Assembly (NCBI RefSeq): GCF_003994235.2 | Contig: NZ_RYFG02000117.1 | Span: forward strand, 1-64,000 | Length of the DNA stretch: 64,000 bases | Direction: 5' to 3' | DNA from: Candidatus Methylobacter oryzae | GTDB lineage: Bacteria; Pseudomonadota; Gammaproteobacteria; Methylococcales; Methylomonadaceae | In this document: piece by piece, positions 25,227 through 33,894 of the stretch | Numbering within the stretch: position 1 is the first letter of the stretch | How the letters are laid out: the number at the start of each line of letters is the position of its first letter | The notes under the pieces: model-generated | The model's database searches: none | The model's input: the letters and a program-made list of their open reading frames with translations, nothing else | What the model was told of the DNA's origin: nothing | Program-made: the position numbers and the translations under genes

Positions 25227-26431
25227 GAACGTATCTCCCAGGCCAAGCCTGCCCGGGCTTGCGCCAGGGCTTGATGCACCGCATCCGCGTCGGTGCCTAC
25301 GCCGGTCAATACGCCCAGATAGTCCTTATTGGAATGGGTGATTGCAATCGTGTCGCCGGCTTGGCGCAACACGCGCAGCCCGATGTCGGCTGCGGCTTCA
25401 CTGCGCATGAACGATGCCGGCGCGCTGACGATCCGGCCGTCCGTAGCGGGCGTTAGGTAGCGGATCGCGGCTGCGCGCGGCGATAACGGCAACGCGGACA
25501 GAGGCTCGCCCAAGTGCAGCCGCAGCACGGTTTCGAACAGCGGAATGCCCAAGGTTTGCTCCAGCAGGAAATCGCGCCGGTCGCCGATGCTGCGGTAATT
25601 GATTTCGATCAGGCGCGGTCCTTGTTCGGCCAATACAAACTCGGTATGGCAGGCGCCGAAGCCGACGCCGAAACGGACGATCCGGTCCAGTACATCCTGC
25701 TGCTGCGCCAATTCGCTGCTCCAATCGGCTTCCAGCTCGACAAAGTGCGGCGGAGCGGACAGCCGGACATGAAATCCGCCCAGGGCGCGCAGTCCTTGGC
25801 CGTCGCCCAATGTTTCCAAGGTACACAGAGGCCCTTCGATATATTCCTCCAGTAACATGACTTGGCCGGGGCGCGCTTGCCAAACCGATAGGCAATGGGC
25901 CGCGAGTTCAGCGTAATCGCGCGCCAGAGCCACTTCCTGGCTGGCGACGCCTTCGCGCGGTTTGACCACGCACGGAAAACCTACGTCGGCCGCGGCCTTG
26001 GTTAGGCTTTCCGGTTCCGATGCGACCGCGTAGCGGATGGGTTGAATGTTGTGTTCGCGCAGGTAAGCGCGCATCTCAGCCTTGTTTTTGGCGCGGTAAG
26101 TTACATGCCAGTCCTTGCCGGGTAGATTGAAATAATCGGCGGCAATCGCGGTACTGGTTTGCAAATGATCGCTGTTCGAGAAAATCGCCGCCGGTTTTTG
26201 TCCGCGCCGGTTTATCGCTTCAATGACCGCGAGCGGATTGAATACGTCGCAGGCGATGATGGTTTCCGGATAGGCAGGCAGCCCGCCTTGGCTAAAGTGC
26301 TGGCGGTGCGCTTCGGCCTGGTCGGTCAATAGCACCGGCGATAGGCCGAGGCGGCGGGCCGCCGGTAGAAAGCCGTCGTTGACCGATTCGGTCGAGACGT
26401 GGGCCAGTAGAATTAATTCTTGAGTAGACAT
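25223..26431 (-). CDS. pvsA: ATP-grasp ligase, PvsA-like
   Basis: ATP-grasp carboxylate-amine ligase of 402 aa. The N-terminal domain has a Rossmann-like start (LILLAHVSTESVNDGFLPAA). The ATP-binding part has FPCVVKPREGVASQEV, VMLLEEYIEGPLCTLETLG and the catalytic NYRSIGDRRD block (Mg-binding Glu and Asn in RLIEINYR). PvsA of vibrioferrin is an ATP-grasp protein thought to add alanine. This is the gene that separates vibrioferrin-type from staphyloferrin B-type clusters, which lack it. It lies 11 nt after the receptor gene and overlaps the following synthetase. The amino acid used here is not shown by the sequence. Confidence 0.9.
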   Translation of the reverse strand: MSTQELILLAHVSTESVNDGFLPAARRLGLSPVLLTDQAEAHRQHFSQGGLPAYPETIIACDVFNPLAVIEAINRRGQKPAAIFSNSDHLQTSTAIAADYFNLPGKDWHVTYRAKNKAEMRAYLREHNIQPIRYAVASEPESLTKAAADVGFPCVVKPREGVASQEVALARDYAELAAHCLSVWQARPGQVMLLEEYIEGPLCTLETLGDGQGLRALGGFHVRLSAPPHFVELEADWSSELAQQQDVLDRIVRFGVGFGACHTEFVLAEQGPRLIEINYRSIGDRRDFLLEQTLGIPLFETVLRLHLGEPLSALPLSPRAAAIRYLTPATDGRIVSAPASFMRSEAAADIGLRVLRQAGDTIAITHSNKDYLGVLTGVGTDADAVHQALAQARAGLAWEIRS

Positions 26432-26442
26432 GATTTTTTTCC

Positions 26443-28575
26443 TTATATATCCATTTGTACGCTGAGCATGACCGAGCGTCCCGGCCCCGGCATTCTGCCC
26501 AGGCTGGTGTCGACTCCGCGGAAGTAGTAGTCCTGGTTGAACAGGTTGTTGCCGCCAAGGCCGAGCCGCAGATTGGTTTTATTTACGCGAAAGTCCTTGG
26601 TGATTTGGGCATTCCACAGCCAATAGCCCGGTATTTTGCCCCGGTCGCCGACGGCGTTTTCCAGCACGGTGTTGGCCGCGTCGGTAAAGGCGGCGCTGAG
26701 GTACGAGCCGTTGACGTTGAAATTAAACGTATTGATCCGGTAATTGCCTTGCAGGCTGATTTGATGGTGCGAGCTGAACGGTACTTCTTTATTTTTAAAC
26801 GCGACTTGCGTGGCGCCGCTGAACAGGTTGTTCAACTGCTCGGTGTCGACAAAGGTGTAGCCTGCCTTGAGGTCGAGGCCGGACAGGAAGCTCGGGCGCC
26901 AATCCAGTTCGGTTTCGTAACCTTGATGCATGGCTTGGCCGAGGTTGCGGAACAGGGTGGTGCCGTTTTCGACGACGCCGACGATTTGATTGTCGAAATC
27001 GAAACGGAAATAGCTGACCGTCGCGTCGAGTTCCGAAAGCGGCGATACGCGTAAACCGGCTTCATAGTTCCAGGCTTTTTCCACGCCGGTATCGCCGCCC
27101 AGTGTAATTTGGGTGAATTGCACCGGCTGTAGCGATTTATGCACGTTACCGAATAGGAATACTTTATCCGGCCACAGCTTGATGCCGACATCGACGCCGG
27201 GCAGCAATTCGTTGCCGCTGCTATTGAGCGCTACGCCGTTCAACCGGTTGTTGCTGGATTGCTCGATCCATTCAGAGCGCAATCCCGGCGTGATGCTGAG
27301 CCTTTCTTTCCATACGCTCAGCGTGTCGCTGGCGTAAAGGGCGAACGCGTCGGTGCCGAAATGGAAGTTCTGCGCGGTGACGGAGCTGCCGTTCAGTCGG
27401 TACCGGTCGACGCCCTGGTCGACGCTTTCGCTGACGTAACGGCCGCCCAACGTGAACTTGTGGTCCAGCCAGCCGGTTTTGCCGGCCACGGTAAGGCGCG
27501 GTTCGGTGCCGTAAACGGTGAAGCTGCGCGGACTGGTTTGCGTGCCGTTGGAGGTTAGGGACGGATCGAGATTACATGAGGTGGCGGCCGCATTGAGCTG
27601 GCAGCCGACGGTGAACTCCCGGTCGCTGGTATGGGCGAAATTGGTCCAGTTGAATTCGGCAGCGTTGCCGAAAAAGTTGAAATCCTGATTATAAATCAAA
27701 TGGCCCTTCACGGTATCGCCCTGGAATTTGTCGTAAGGACGTTGCGATTGGAAGCGGTCCTGCCGGTAGGCTTGGGGCGACAGGCTGCCCGGTAGCTCGG
27801 TATCGGTGTTGTAATATTGTATGCCGGCCTTGATGTCGGCGGTGTCGGTGACGAACCAGTGCGCATCCAGCGCCACGTTTTCGACTTCGGTGTCCGAATG
27901 CGCGCGCGACGAATCGCCGATCACGGTATTGGCCTGGAATTGCAGGCCCAGCCTGTCGTTGACGAAGCCGCCGGCGCGCAGGTAACTGTCGGTCAGCACG
28001 TTGCCGGATTCGGTGGAAATGGTCAGCGCTTCTCTTAGGGTGGCGCTGAATTTGTCCTGTATCGGTTTGCTGATGAAATTGATCACGCCGCCGACGTTGT
28101 TCGGCCCGTAACGCACCGCGGCCCCGCCGCGCGCTACGTCGATGCTGTCGACTGTTTGCATGGTCAGCGGAAACATCGACAAGCCCGTCTGTCCGTAAGG
28201 CGCCAATGCGATAGGTATGCCGTCGACTAACACCAAAGTACGCGTGCTGCGTCTCGGGTCCAATCCGCGTATGCCGATATTCGGCAGGATGCCGGTACCG
28301 GTCTCGTCCTGGGCGCGCACGCCCGGCACCAGGCGCAACGCATCTTCCAGCGTCCGGGAACCGGATTGCTGCAATTCGGTATTGGTGACTGCGGAACGCC
28401 CGCCGGGATAGGTCTTGATATTGTCCTTGTTCGGCACGCCCAGCCAGTCTCCCCGGACTGTGATTTCTTCCAATACGGTGGGCTTTTGATCCGGCTCCGC
28501 CGCGGCGAGCGCTGATGAGGCAAGGCAGGCACTGCCGGCTAAGGTGATCGCCATGTGGGTGGCTACGCGTTTCAT
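26443..28575 (-). CDS. TonB-dependent ferric-siderophore receptor, PvuA-like
   Basis: Outer-membrane receptor of about 710 aa. I start at ATG 28575 (MKRVATHMAITLAG), which follows CCTGGAG and gives a signal peptide cut near SALAAAE; upstream codons have no ribosome site. The TonB box region is TVLEEITVRGD. The plug has SGSRTLEDALRLVPGVRAQD, GIRGLDPRRSTRTLVLVDG, QTVDSIDVARGGAAVRYGP and NNVGGVINFIS. This plug is of the FecA/PvuA carboxylate-siderophore type. It heads the vibrioferrin-like operon, 11 nt before the ATP-grasp gene, so it probably imports the ferric product of that operon. No STN domain is seen. No Fur operator was recognised directly upstream; it may be co-transcribed with the haem locus. 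Confidence 0.92.
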   Translation of the reverse strand: MKRVATHMAITLAGSACLASSALAAAEPDQKPTVLEEITVRGDWLGVPNKDNIKTYPGGRSAVTNTELQQSGSRTLEDALRLVPGVRAQDETGTGILPNIGIRGLDPRRSTRTLVLVDGIPIALAPYGQTGLSMFPLTMQTVDSIDVARGGAAVRYGPNNVGGVINFISKPIQDKFSATLREALTISTESGNVLTDSYLRAGGFVNDRLGLQFQANTVIGDSSRAHSDTEVENVALDAHWFVTDTADIKAGIQYYNTDTELPGSLSPQAYRQDRFQSQRPYDKFQGDTVKGHLIYNQDFNFFGNAAEFNWTNFAHTSDREFTVGCQLNAAATSCNLDPSLTSNGTQTSPRSFTVYGTEPRLTVAGKTGWLDHKFTLGGRYVSESVDQGVDRYRLNGSSVTAQNFHFGTDAFALYASDTLSVWKERLSITPGLRSEWIEQSSNNRLNGVALNSSGNELLPGVDVGIKLWPDKVFLFGNVHKSLQPVQFTQITLGGDTGVEKAWNYEAGLRVSPLSELDATVSYFRFDFDNQIVGVVENGTTLFRNLGQAMHQGYETELDWRPSFLSGLDLKAGYTFVDTEQLNNLFSGATQVAFKNKEVPFSSHHQISLQGNYRINTFNFNVNGSYLSAAFTDAANTVLENAVGDRGKIPGYWLWNAQITKDFRVNKTNLRLGLGGNNLFNQDYYFRGVDTSLGRMPGPGRSVMLSVQMDI

Positions 28576-28714
28576 GAAAAACTCCAGGTAAATAGTGTTA
28601 GTTGTGTAAAAAGACCTGCTAATAAAACTGCGAGGCTTGTTCCAGCTTGAGAGTCTAGCCGCCATGCTTACGAGTCGGGCAAGCGGACACTCTATGCATG
28701 ACTTACGGCCGCCG

Positions 28715-29026
28715 TTACTCCGGTACATAAACCATCGTGCCGTCTTTCAGGCGGTAAGCCACTCCGGCCTTGGCGCCTTCGCCCTGGCCGATTTTGCCGG
28801 TGGATTTGTACTGCTCGATTTTTTTGCCGTCCTTGACGATCATTTCCATGTTCGGTTTGCCGGGATTTTTGATCACGGTAACGTTGTCGGCTGTAAACGG
28901 GTTCATCGGGTTATTGGCTACCGCCAGCAGCAACGCGGCGATAATCACCAGGAATACGTCGATGATGTTGACGACCGACAGGATAGGGTCGTCGGCTTCC
29001 AGATCGTCCATCAGGCGCAGGCTCAT
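28715..29026 (-). CDS. DUF2149 family membrane protein
   Basis: Small protein of 103 aa. It has a cytoplasmic N-terminus (MSLRLMDDLEADDPILSVVN), a single membrane helix (VFLVIIAALLLAVANN) and a periplasmic domain (DNVTVIKNPGKPNMEMIVKD, GKIGQGEGAKAGVAYRLKDG). The layout resembles ExbD, with the Asp in NIIDVFLVII at the ExbD-like position. It is coupled to the ExbB-like gene by a 4-nt overlap. DUF2149 proteins recur with CobN-like proteins and ExbB-like channels. The function is unknown; a dedicated TonB-like motor for the CobN-like protein is a fair inference. Confidence 0.85.
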   Translation of the reverse strand: MSLRLMDDLEADDPILSVVNIIDVFLVIIAALLLAVANNPMNPFTADNVTVIKNPGKPNMEMIVKDGKKIEQYKSTGKIGQGEGAKAGVAYRLKDGTMVYVPE

Positions 29027-29580
29027 TGCAGGCTCCCCGCCGCTAATACAGCCGCCGGATCATGGAGAACGGCATCGTGCCCGGCGGGTTGCGTCGGTTG
29101 GCGTTTGGCGCCATGCTCGACTTCGGCCAGTTCGGTTGCATACCAGCGCCGGCGCACATTGACGGTCCAGTACGTGAGGCTGGCGGCGATCAGGGACAGG
29201 ATCACGGCGGAAAAAGCCACCATCAGGTTCGCGCTGACTTCCTGCAACTGTCCGTCGGCCAGGCTTTTCAGCGCCGGCCCCATCGGGATCATCGTCGCGA
29301 CCAGGCCGAGCATCGGCGCGACGCGGCTGATCAGGCGGGAAATTTCCAGGCGTTTCAGCGCCAGCGTCTCCAGGTCGATGACCGTCAGCGACGGTTCATT
29401 ATGCTTTGCGGTCAGCAGCTCAAAGCCGCGCGCATCGCCGCGATGCCGCTGCACCGCTTGCCATAAAAATGCGCCCAGTGCATAAAAGGCGTAGAAGAAG
29501 ACCGCGATAACGCTCAGCAGCACCGGGATCAGAAACAATTGGCTGAGGCTATACAGGTTGGTTTCGATGAGATTACTCAT
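29023..29580 (-). CDS. Second MotA/TolQ/ExbB-like protein
   Basis: Membrane protein of 185 aa. Helix 1 is LFLIPVLLSVIAVFFYAFYALG. The conserved core is ISRVAPMLGLVATMIPMGPA, followed by the third helix (NLMVAFSAVILSLIAASLTYW). It is divergent from the two ExbB proteins of the TonB operons but keeps the proton-channel topology. It overlaps the DUF2149 gene, and the CobN-like gene is upstream. This trio with a TonB receptor is the arrangement of the Bacteroidota haem locus (hmu). It may form a distinct ion-driven motor. Confidence 0.87.
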   Translation of the reverse strand: MSNLIETNLYSLSQLFLIPVLLSVIAVFFYAFYALGAFLWQAVQRHRGDARGFELLTAKHNEPSLTVIDLETLALKRLEISRLISRVAPMLGLVATMIPMGPALKSLADGQLQEVSANLMVAFSAVILSLIAASLTYWTVNVRRRWYATELAEVEHGAKRQPTQPAGHDAVLHDPAAVLAAGSLQ

Positions 29581-29657
29581 TAGGGCTCCTTTTGGTTTTG
29601 TGTTTTATTCGGTTAAATATGGTGGTTTGCAAACCCGATTGATGATTATGGTTACTA

Positions 29658-29691
29658 GACCTTCCAGGTTTTTAAAACCTGGAAGGTCTTA
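29658..29691. repeat. Palindromic TIR element, minimal form (34 bp)
   Basis: AGACCTTCCAGGTTTT and AAAACCTGGAAGGTCT form an almost uninterrupted palindrome, with arms of 16 nt and one central base. It lies between the CobN-like gene and the ExbB-like gene. It is the ends-only version of the elements at 12009-12246 and 33776-33860. In RNA it would form a strong hairpin within the operon. Confidence 0.85.
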
Positions 29692-29703
29692 CGCAAAATA
29701 GTC

Positions 29704-32700
29704 TTAAACGCCATGACACCGCCCAATAGCTTTATACTGCTGGTGCCAGGCACCCGCTCCGATAGCGAGAAAAATCAAGCCGATGCCCAGGTAAATCGAT
29801 TTGCTTGGGTTGGCAGCTGCGTTTTGCTTCACCAACTGTTGTCCGGTAACCATTTTCGTCGGTGCCGGCGGCGCTGTCTGGGCAGTTTCGGCTTTAGTCT
29901 GAACCGGCGGCAGGTCGCTTAGCCCGAAACCCGCAACGCCTTGTTCGGCCGCCTGCTTAATCAAGCCGTCGGTGTATTCGGCGAACTTTTGGTTATCGGT
30001 TCTGACATCGAAGCGTTGCGCCAGTTCCCGGTAGCGTTGCGCCAGCTCGGTCAGGCTTTTCGCGTCGGTCTGCCAGTAGCCCTTGCGCGCGGCTTCCAGC
30101 ATGCGCTCGATCATCTGCGCCTGGGCGTGGGGATGGTTTTTCTCGAACCACTCCTTCATGCCCAATTTGTATTTGTCGTTGACATAGACGTCGCGTATCT
30201 CGTCCCACTGGTCGCTACGCACGGTTTCCGGCGCCACGGCTTGCCAACCCCAAAGATTGTTCACCGCGTCCAGCATGTCGATCGCGCCGCTATAGCCTTC
30301 TTTTTGCATGGCCGCTATCCAGCCCGGATGCAACTGGCGGGTCTTGAGTTCCTTGGCGAGAAAACCCGCCGCCGTTTCCAGCTTCGGCGTGCCGGTATCG
30401 CGCAGGTTGGCGATGTAAAGCTCCGGGCTCTTGCCGTTCAAACTGCGCACCGCAAGACCGATGCCGCCCAAATATTGGAACGGATCGTCGGTAGTCAGCA
30501 TGCCGTAAAGGTTGGAACTGCGCGACAGCAAGGCCGCTTGCACGCCTTTGAGGTTTTCGGCATACAGATTGACGCCTTTTGCCGCATCCGGCGGCAGACT
30601 GCCCCATTCTTTTTCGTCCGGGCCGTAGGCGTATTGCATCCGGTTAAGGTAAAGATCGGCGAGTTTTTTGTCGCCGGTCGCGCGGTCTTCCTTGCCGTCC
30701 TTGCCGGTGCCCCAGGTGTCGGAAGCCAGCGTGGCGTCGTCCAGGCCGGTGCCGTAGCTGCCCGACCGGTTGGAGAAAATGCGGGTGTCGGCCAGCCGCC
30801 GCGCCAATCCGGCTTCGACGCCGCGCTGTAATAAGTCGGCTTCGACTGCGCGGCTATGCGCCGCGACCGGATTGTCCGGCTCGTTCAATGCGGCGGCTTG
30901 AGCCGCAGCCGTCGCCAGCCAGCGCATCACGTTCGGGAAATGGTCGCGATACAGGCCGGTGGCCGAAAGCACCACATCGACACGCGGGCGTTTCAGCTCG
31001 GCGGCCGGGATCGGCTCGATGCCGATCACCCGGCCGCCTTCATCCCACTTCGGTTTGAAACCGAGGGCCGCAAAAGCCTGGGCTTCCAATACGCCGAAAT
31101 GGCGCATGGTCTCCACCGACCATAAGCTGAAGGCGAGCTTCTTCGGATATTCGCCGTGTTTTTCGCGGTATTGGGCGATCAGTTTTTCCGTTTCCGCGCG
31201 TCCGGCTTCCCAGGCCGCCTGCGTAGGGATGCGGGAAGGATCGAAGCCGTAGAGATTGCGCCCGGTCGGCAGCGCGTCCGGGTTCTTGACCGGATCGCCG
31301 CCGTAGGAGGTCGGAATATAGTTGCCTTGCAGCGCTTTAAGCAAGTTTGCCATTTCCTGGGTTTGGGTCAGATTCAGCCAGTATTCGCGCGCCTTGGTCA
31401 GCATCTCGCCGATTTTGGCGTCGCCGGTGTAAGGCTGGTTTTGCCTGACGTGTTGGTCCAACAACTTCCAGACCGGCGTGTCGCGCAGCTTTTTATAATC
31501 GCCGACGATCATTTCTTCCGGATCTTTCGGTTGCAGTGCGGCAAGCAACGGTTTACCGAGCATTTGCATGACGGTGAACAAGCGCAGGTCGGATTCGGCC
31601 GGCAAGCCGAAAGTCGCCAGCCCCAATGGTTGGTTGGCTAGAGCGAGTTCGTGCAACTGGACATGCAGCGCATCGGCGAATTCTTTAAAGTTGTCGTGAA
31701 TACGCGCCGGTTCCCAAGCCATGTCGCGGTCGATCTTGTTTTGCGCGGCAACCTGGATGATCTCGTCGCGGGTTTTGTCGCGCACTTCGCCTTCGGTCAT
31801 ATTCAGCCAGGTGTGCACTAAATCGTGCAGGCGGTTGATTTCGCCATGCAAGCCAGCTGGCGCGAACGGCGGCGTGGCATGGGAAATGATGGTGGCGCGC
31901 CCGCGCCGCTTGGCTTGCACCGCTTCGCCGATGTCGTCGACGATATACGGATAGACGATCGGCGTATCGCCGAGCAACAGGTAAGGAGAGTCGTAAATCG
32001 ACAGGCCGCGCTCCTTGCCCGGCGTCCATTCCTGGCTGCCGTGGGTGCCGTAATGCACCAACGCGTGAGCGCCGTGCAGCTCGCGCGCCCACAAGTAGGC
32101 GGCGAGATAAAAATGATTCAGCGGTGCGCTGGTGGAGTGATACAGCGCTTTTTCCTTGTCGTCTTTTCTCTCGCCGCGCGGCGGTTGCGGCAGGATCACG
32201 GTGTTGCCGAGATCCAGGCGCGGGATGACGAAGAACCACTCGCCGTTTTCCTTTATCGCCATGCCTGAATTTTCCGGCGCGCCGAAGCGGGCGGTCACGG
32301 CTTCCTTGACCGGCGCGGGCAGGGTATCGAACCATGCCCGGTAGCGGTTCATCGGCAAACGCGCGGCCAAACCGTCGTGCAACAGCGACGGCAATTGCCC
32401 GTCCCGGTACAACGGAGCCAGCAGGCGTTGCAATTGTTCGGTCAGTTGCGTTTGGTCCGGGGTTTGGGTTTTATAACCCGCCTGTTTTATCGCATGCAGC
32501 GTATTTTCCAGGCTGTGCGGCAAATTCATGAAAGACGCGCTGAGGTTTTTTTCTCCCGGCGGATAATTCCAGAACAAAACGGCGATTTTTTTCTCGGCAT
32601 TCGGCAGGTGTCTGAGTTTAGCCAGGTTCACCGCTTTGTTGACCACCGACTGCAATTGGTAGTCGATCGCGACAATATCGCCGTCCGCTTTGCGCGAGTA

Positions 32701-33714
32701 GGCCGCAATCAACGGATCGGTGATGCCGGTATATTCCGGTTGGGCCAAGTAAAACGGGATATCCATTGTGCTGACCCCGGGGTTGTCTTTTTCCCAGTCG
32801 GCCTGTTCGCCGCGCCGGAACGGCATCGCCTGGATGACCGGGATGCCGAGCGCTTCGAATTCGCTGCGGCGGCCTTCGGCGTTCAGCATGATCTGGTTGT
32901 TGATCAGGACGTCGGCAACGGGTTTACCGTTGCGCTGGATAAGCCGGGTAATATCGCCGTTAGTCATCATGGACGCATAGATCGGCAACGCAACCGCGCC
33001 GGCCGCTTCGATACGGCGAACGGTGTCGTCGAGAAAGCCGGTCAGTTCGGAAGCGAAATGCGCTTGGTGGAACAGAATCGCGATGACCGGTTGACCGGCC
33101 TTGGGCTTTTTCCAATGCAGATATTCATCCAGCGTCGGAAAGATCCGGCCCGTATAATCGGGATGATAAATGCCGGCGTCCGGGAATATTTGCGGCGGCA
33201 GGCACGCGCGGGCGGCTTGTTTATAGACTTGGGCCCGCACTTGGCAGAAAAATTCGGCAAAGTTGGCCCGGCCGCCGTTGCTGTAATAACTGTGCAGCGT
33301 CTTCACCAGCGCGGGAGCGATGCCTTTTGCGTCCGGCGCTTCGTTTTGTATCAACAGCCAAGGCGTCGTGATTTGCGGCAACAGCGGGCCAAGGCGCTCC
33401 TTGGCGACGCCCTGCGTCGGGCCGTAAGGCGTATCGATGACGATAAGCCCGTAACGCTCGAAATCGCCGGGTTTTTCCTGGCCGGTGAATTTATCCAGGA
33501 AGCGCGCTTCAATCTGCATGCCTTGCTCTGCGGCGATCTTTTTCAGATGTTCGAATTTACCCGGCTGCGTCGGCGCGGCGGCAAGGAACAGAATAGGTTC
33601 GGACGCAGGCATCGGCTGGGTCAACGCTATTGCAGGCTTGATCGACGCCGTTAGCCACAGCGTCACCGAGATAAGAAAAAGTAAGCGCTTAAAAATTGTT
33701 GAATGTTTGTGCAT
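29704..33714 (-). CDS. Exported CobN-like chelatase-family protein, HmuS-like
   Basis: Protein of 1336 aa related to the large chelatase subunit CobN and to BchH. It is not cytoplasmic: the N-terminus is a signal peptide (RLLFLISVTLWLTASIKPAIA) and a membrane helix ends the chain (IYLGIGLIFLAIGAG), after a Pro/Ala/Lys-rich linker. CobN-family blocks are seen throughout: WNYPPGEKNLSASFMNLP, YLWARELHGAHALVHYGTHG with SQEWTPGKERGL, and YPYIVDDIGEAVQAKRRGRA. The start is ATG 33714, because upstream codons lie in a palindromic repeat. No CobS or CobT partner and no cobalamin genes are nearby. Together with the ExbB-like and DUF2149 genes and a haem-type receptor it resembles HmuS of the Bacteroidota hmu locus. 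A role in removing or exchanging the metal of a tetrapyrrole in the periplasm is inferred. Confidence 0.88.
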   Translation of the reverse strand: MHKHSTIFKRLLFLISVTLWLTASIKPAIALTQPMPASEPILFLAAAPTQPGKFEHLKKIAAEQGMQIEARFLDKFTGQEKPGDFERYGLIVIDTPYGPTQGVAKERLGPLLPQITTPWLLIQNEAPDAKGIAPALVKTLHSYYSNGGRANFAEFFCQVRAQVYKQAARACLPPQIFPDAGIYHPDYTGRIFPTLDEYLHWKKPKAGQPVIAILFHQAHFASELTGFLDDTVRRIEAAGAVALPIYASMMTNGDITRLIQRNGKPVADVLINNQIMLNAEGRRSEFEALGIPVIQAMPFRRGEQADWEKDNPGVSTMDIPFYLAQPEYTGITDPLIAAYSRKADGDIVAIDYQLQSVVNKAVNLAKLRHLPNAEKKIAVLFWNYPPGEKNLSASFMNLPHSLENTLHAIKQAGYKTQTPDQTQLTEQLQRLLAPLYRDGQLPSLLHDGLAARLPMNRYRAWFDTLPAPVKEAVTARFGAPENSGMAIKENGEWFFVIPRLDLGNTVILPQPPRGERKDDKEKALYHSTSAPLNHFYLAAYLWARELHGAHALVHYGTHGSQEWTPGKERGLSIYDSPYLLLGDTPIVYPYIVDDIGEAVQAKRRGRATIISHATPPFAPAGLHGEINRLHDLVHTWLNMTEGEVRDKTRDEIIQVAAQNKIDRDMAWEPARIHDNFKEFADALHVQLHELALANQPLGLATFGLPAESDLRLFTVMQMLGKPLLAALQPKDPEEMIVGDYKKLRDTPVWKLLDQHVRQNQPYTGDAKIGEMLTKAREYWLNLTQTQEMANLLKALQGNYIPTSYGGDPVKNPDALPTGRNLYGFDPSRIPTQAAWEAGRAETEKLIAQYREKHGEYPKKLAFSLWSVETMRHFGVLEAQAFAALGFKPKWDEGGRVIGIEPIPAAELKRPRVDVVLSATGLYRDHFPNVMRWLATAAAQAAALNEPDNPVAAHSRAVEADLLQRGVEAGLARRLADTRIFSNRSGSYGTGLDDATLASDTWGTGKDGKEDRATGDKKLADLYLNRMQYAYGPDEKEWGSLPPDAAKGVNLYAENLKGVQAALLSRSSNLYGMLTTDDPFQYLGGIGLAVRSLNGKSPELYIANLRDTGTPKLETAAGFLAKELKTRQLHPGWIAAMQKEGYSGAIDMLDAVNNLWGWQAVAPETVRSDQWDEIRDVYVNDKYKLGMKEWFEKNHPHAQAQMIERMLEAARKGYWQTDAKSLTELAQRYRELAQRFDVRTDNQKFAEYTDGLIKQAAEQGVAGFGLSDLPPVQTKAETAQTAPPAPTKMVTGQQLVKQNAAANPSKSIYLGIGLIFLAIGAGAWHQQYKAIGRCHGV

Positions 33715-33775
33715 GTGTTCTCTTAATTCTGTTGAGTGACATGGGTATTCGGATAAATCCGTTGTCGCGGACGGT

Positions 33776-33860
33776 AGACCTTCCAGGTTTTTACTGGAGC
33801 CGCTCCCGGCGGCTCCAGCACTTCCGCCATCCATGGCAGTCGTAAAACCTGGAAGGTCTT
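33776..33860. repeat. Palindromic TIR element, medium form (85 bp)
   Basis: The ends AGACCTTCCAGGTTTTT and AAAACCTGGAAGGTCTT enclose the hairpin GGAGCCGC-TCCC-GGCGGCTCC and a short CGCCATCCATGGCAGTCGT part. Compared with the long form at 12009, the interior between the hairpin and this last part is missing, as if one form arose from the other by internal deletion or module duplication. It lies 35 nt after the stop of the haem-type receptor and before the CobN-like gene. Confidence 0.85.
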
Positions 33861-33894
33861 GCTCGCTTTAATTCGTTCCAGACTGTGAAAACCA

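Noticed and set aside
18399-28575. Staphyloferrin B cluster
   Set aside because: SbnG- and SbnH-like genes are present, but SbnA, SbnB and a third NIS synthetase are missing. The ATP-grasp gene and the gene order fit the vibrioferrin locus better.
29704-33714. Cobaltochelatase subunit for cobalamin synthesis
   Set aside because: Signal peptide, C-terminal membrane helix and lack of CobS/CobT and cobalamin genes argue against a cytoplasmic chelatase.
33715-33834. 40-codon N-terminal extension of the CobN-like protein
   Set aside because: It is translated from the palindromic element at 33776-33860 and would bury the signal peptide. ATG 33714 has a ribosome site.
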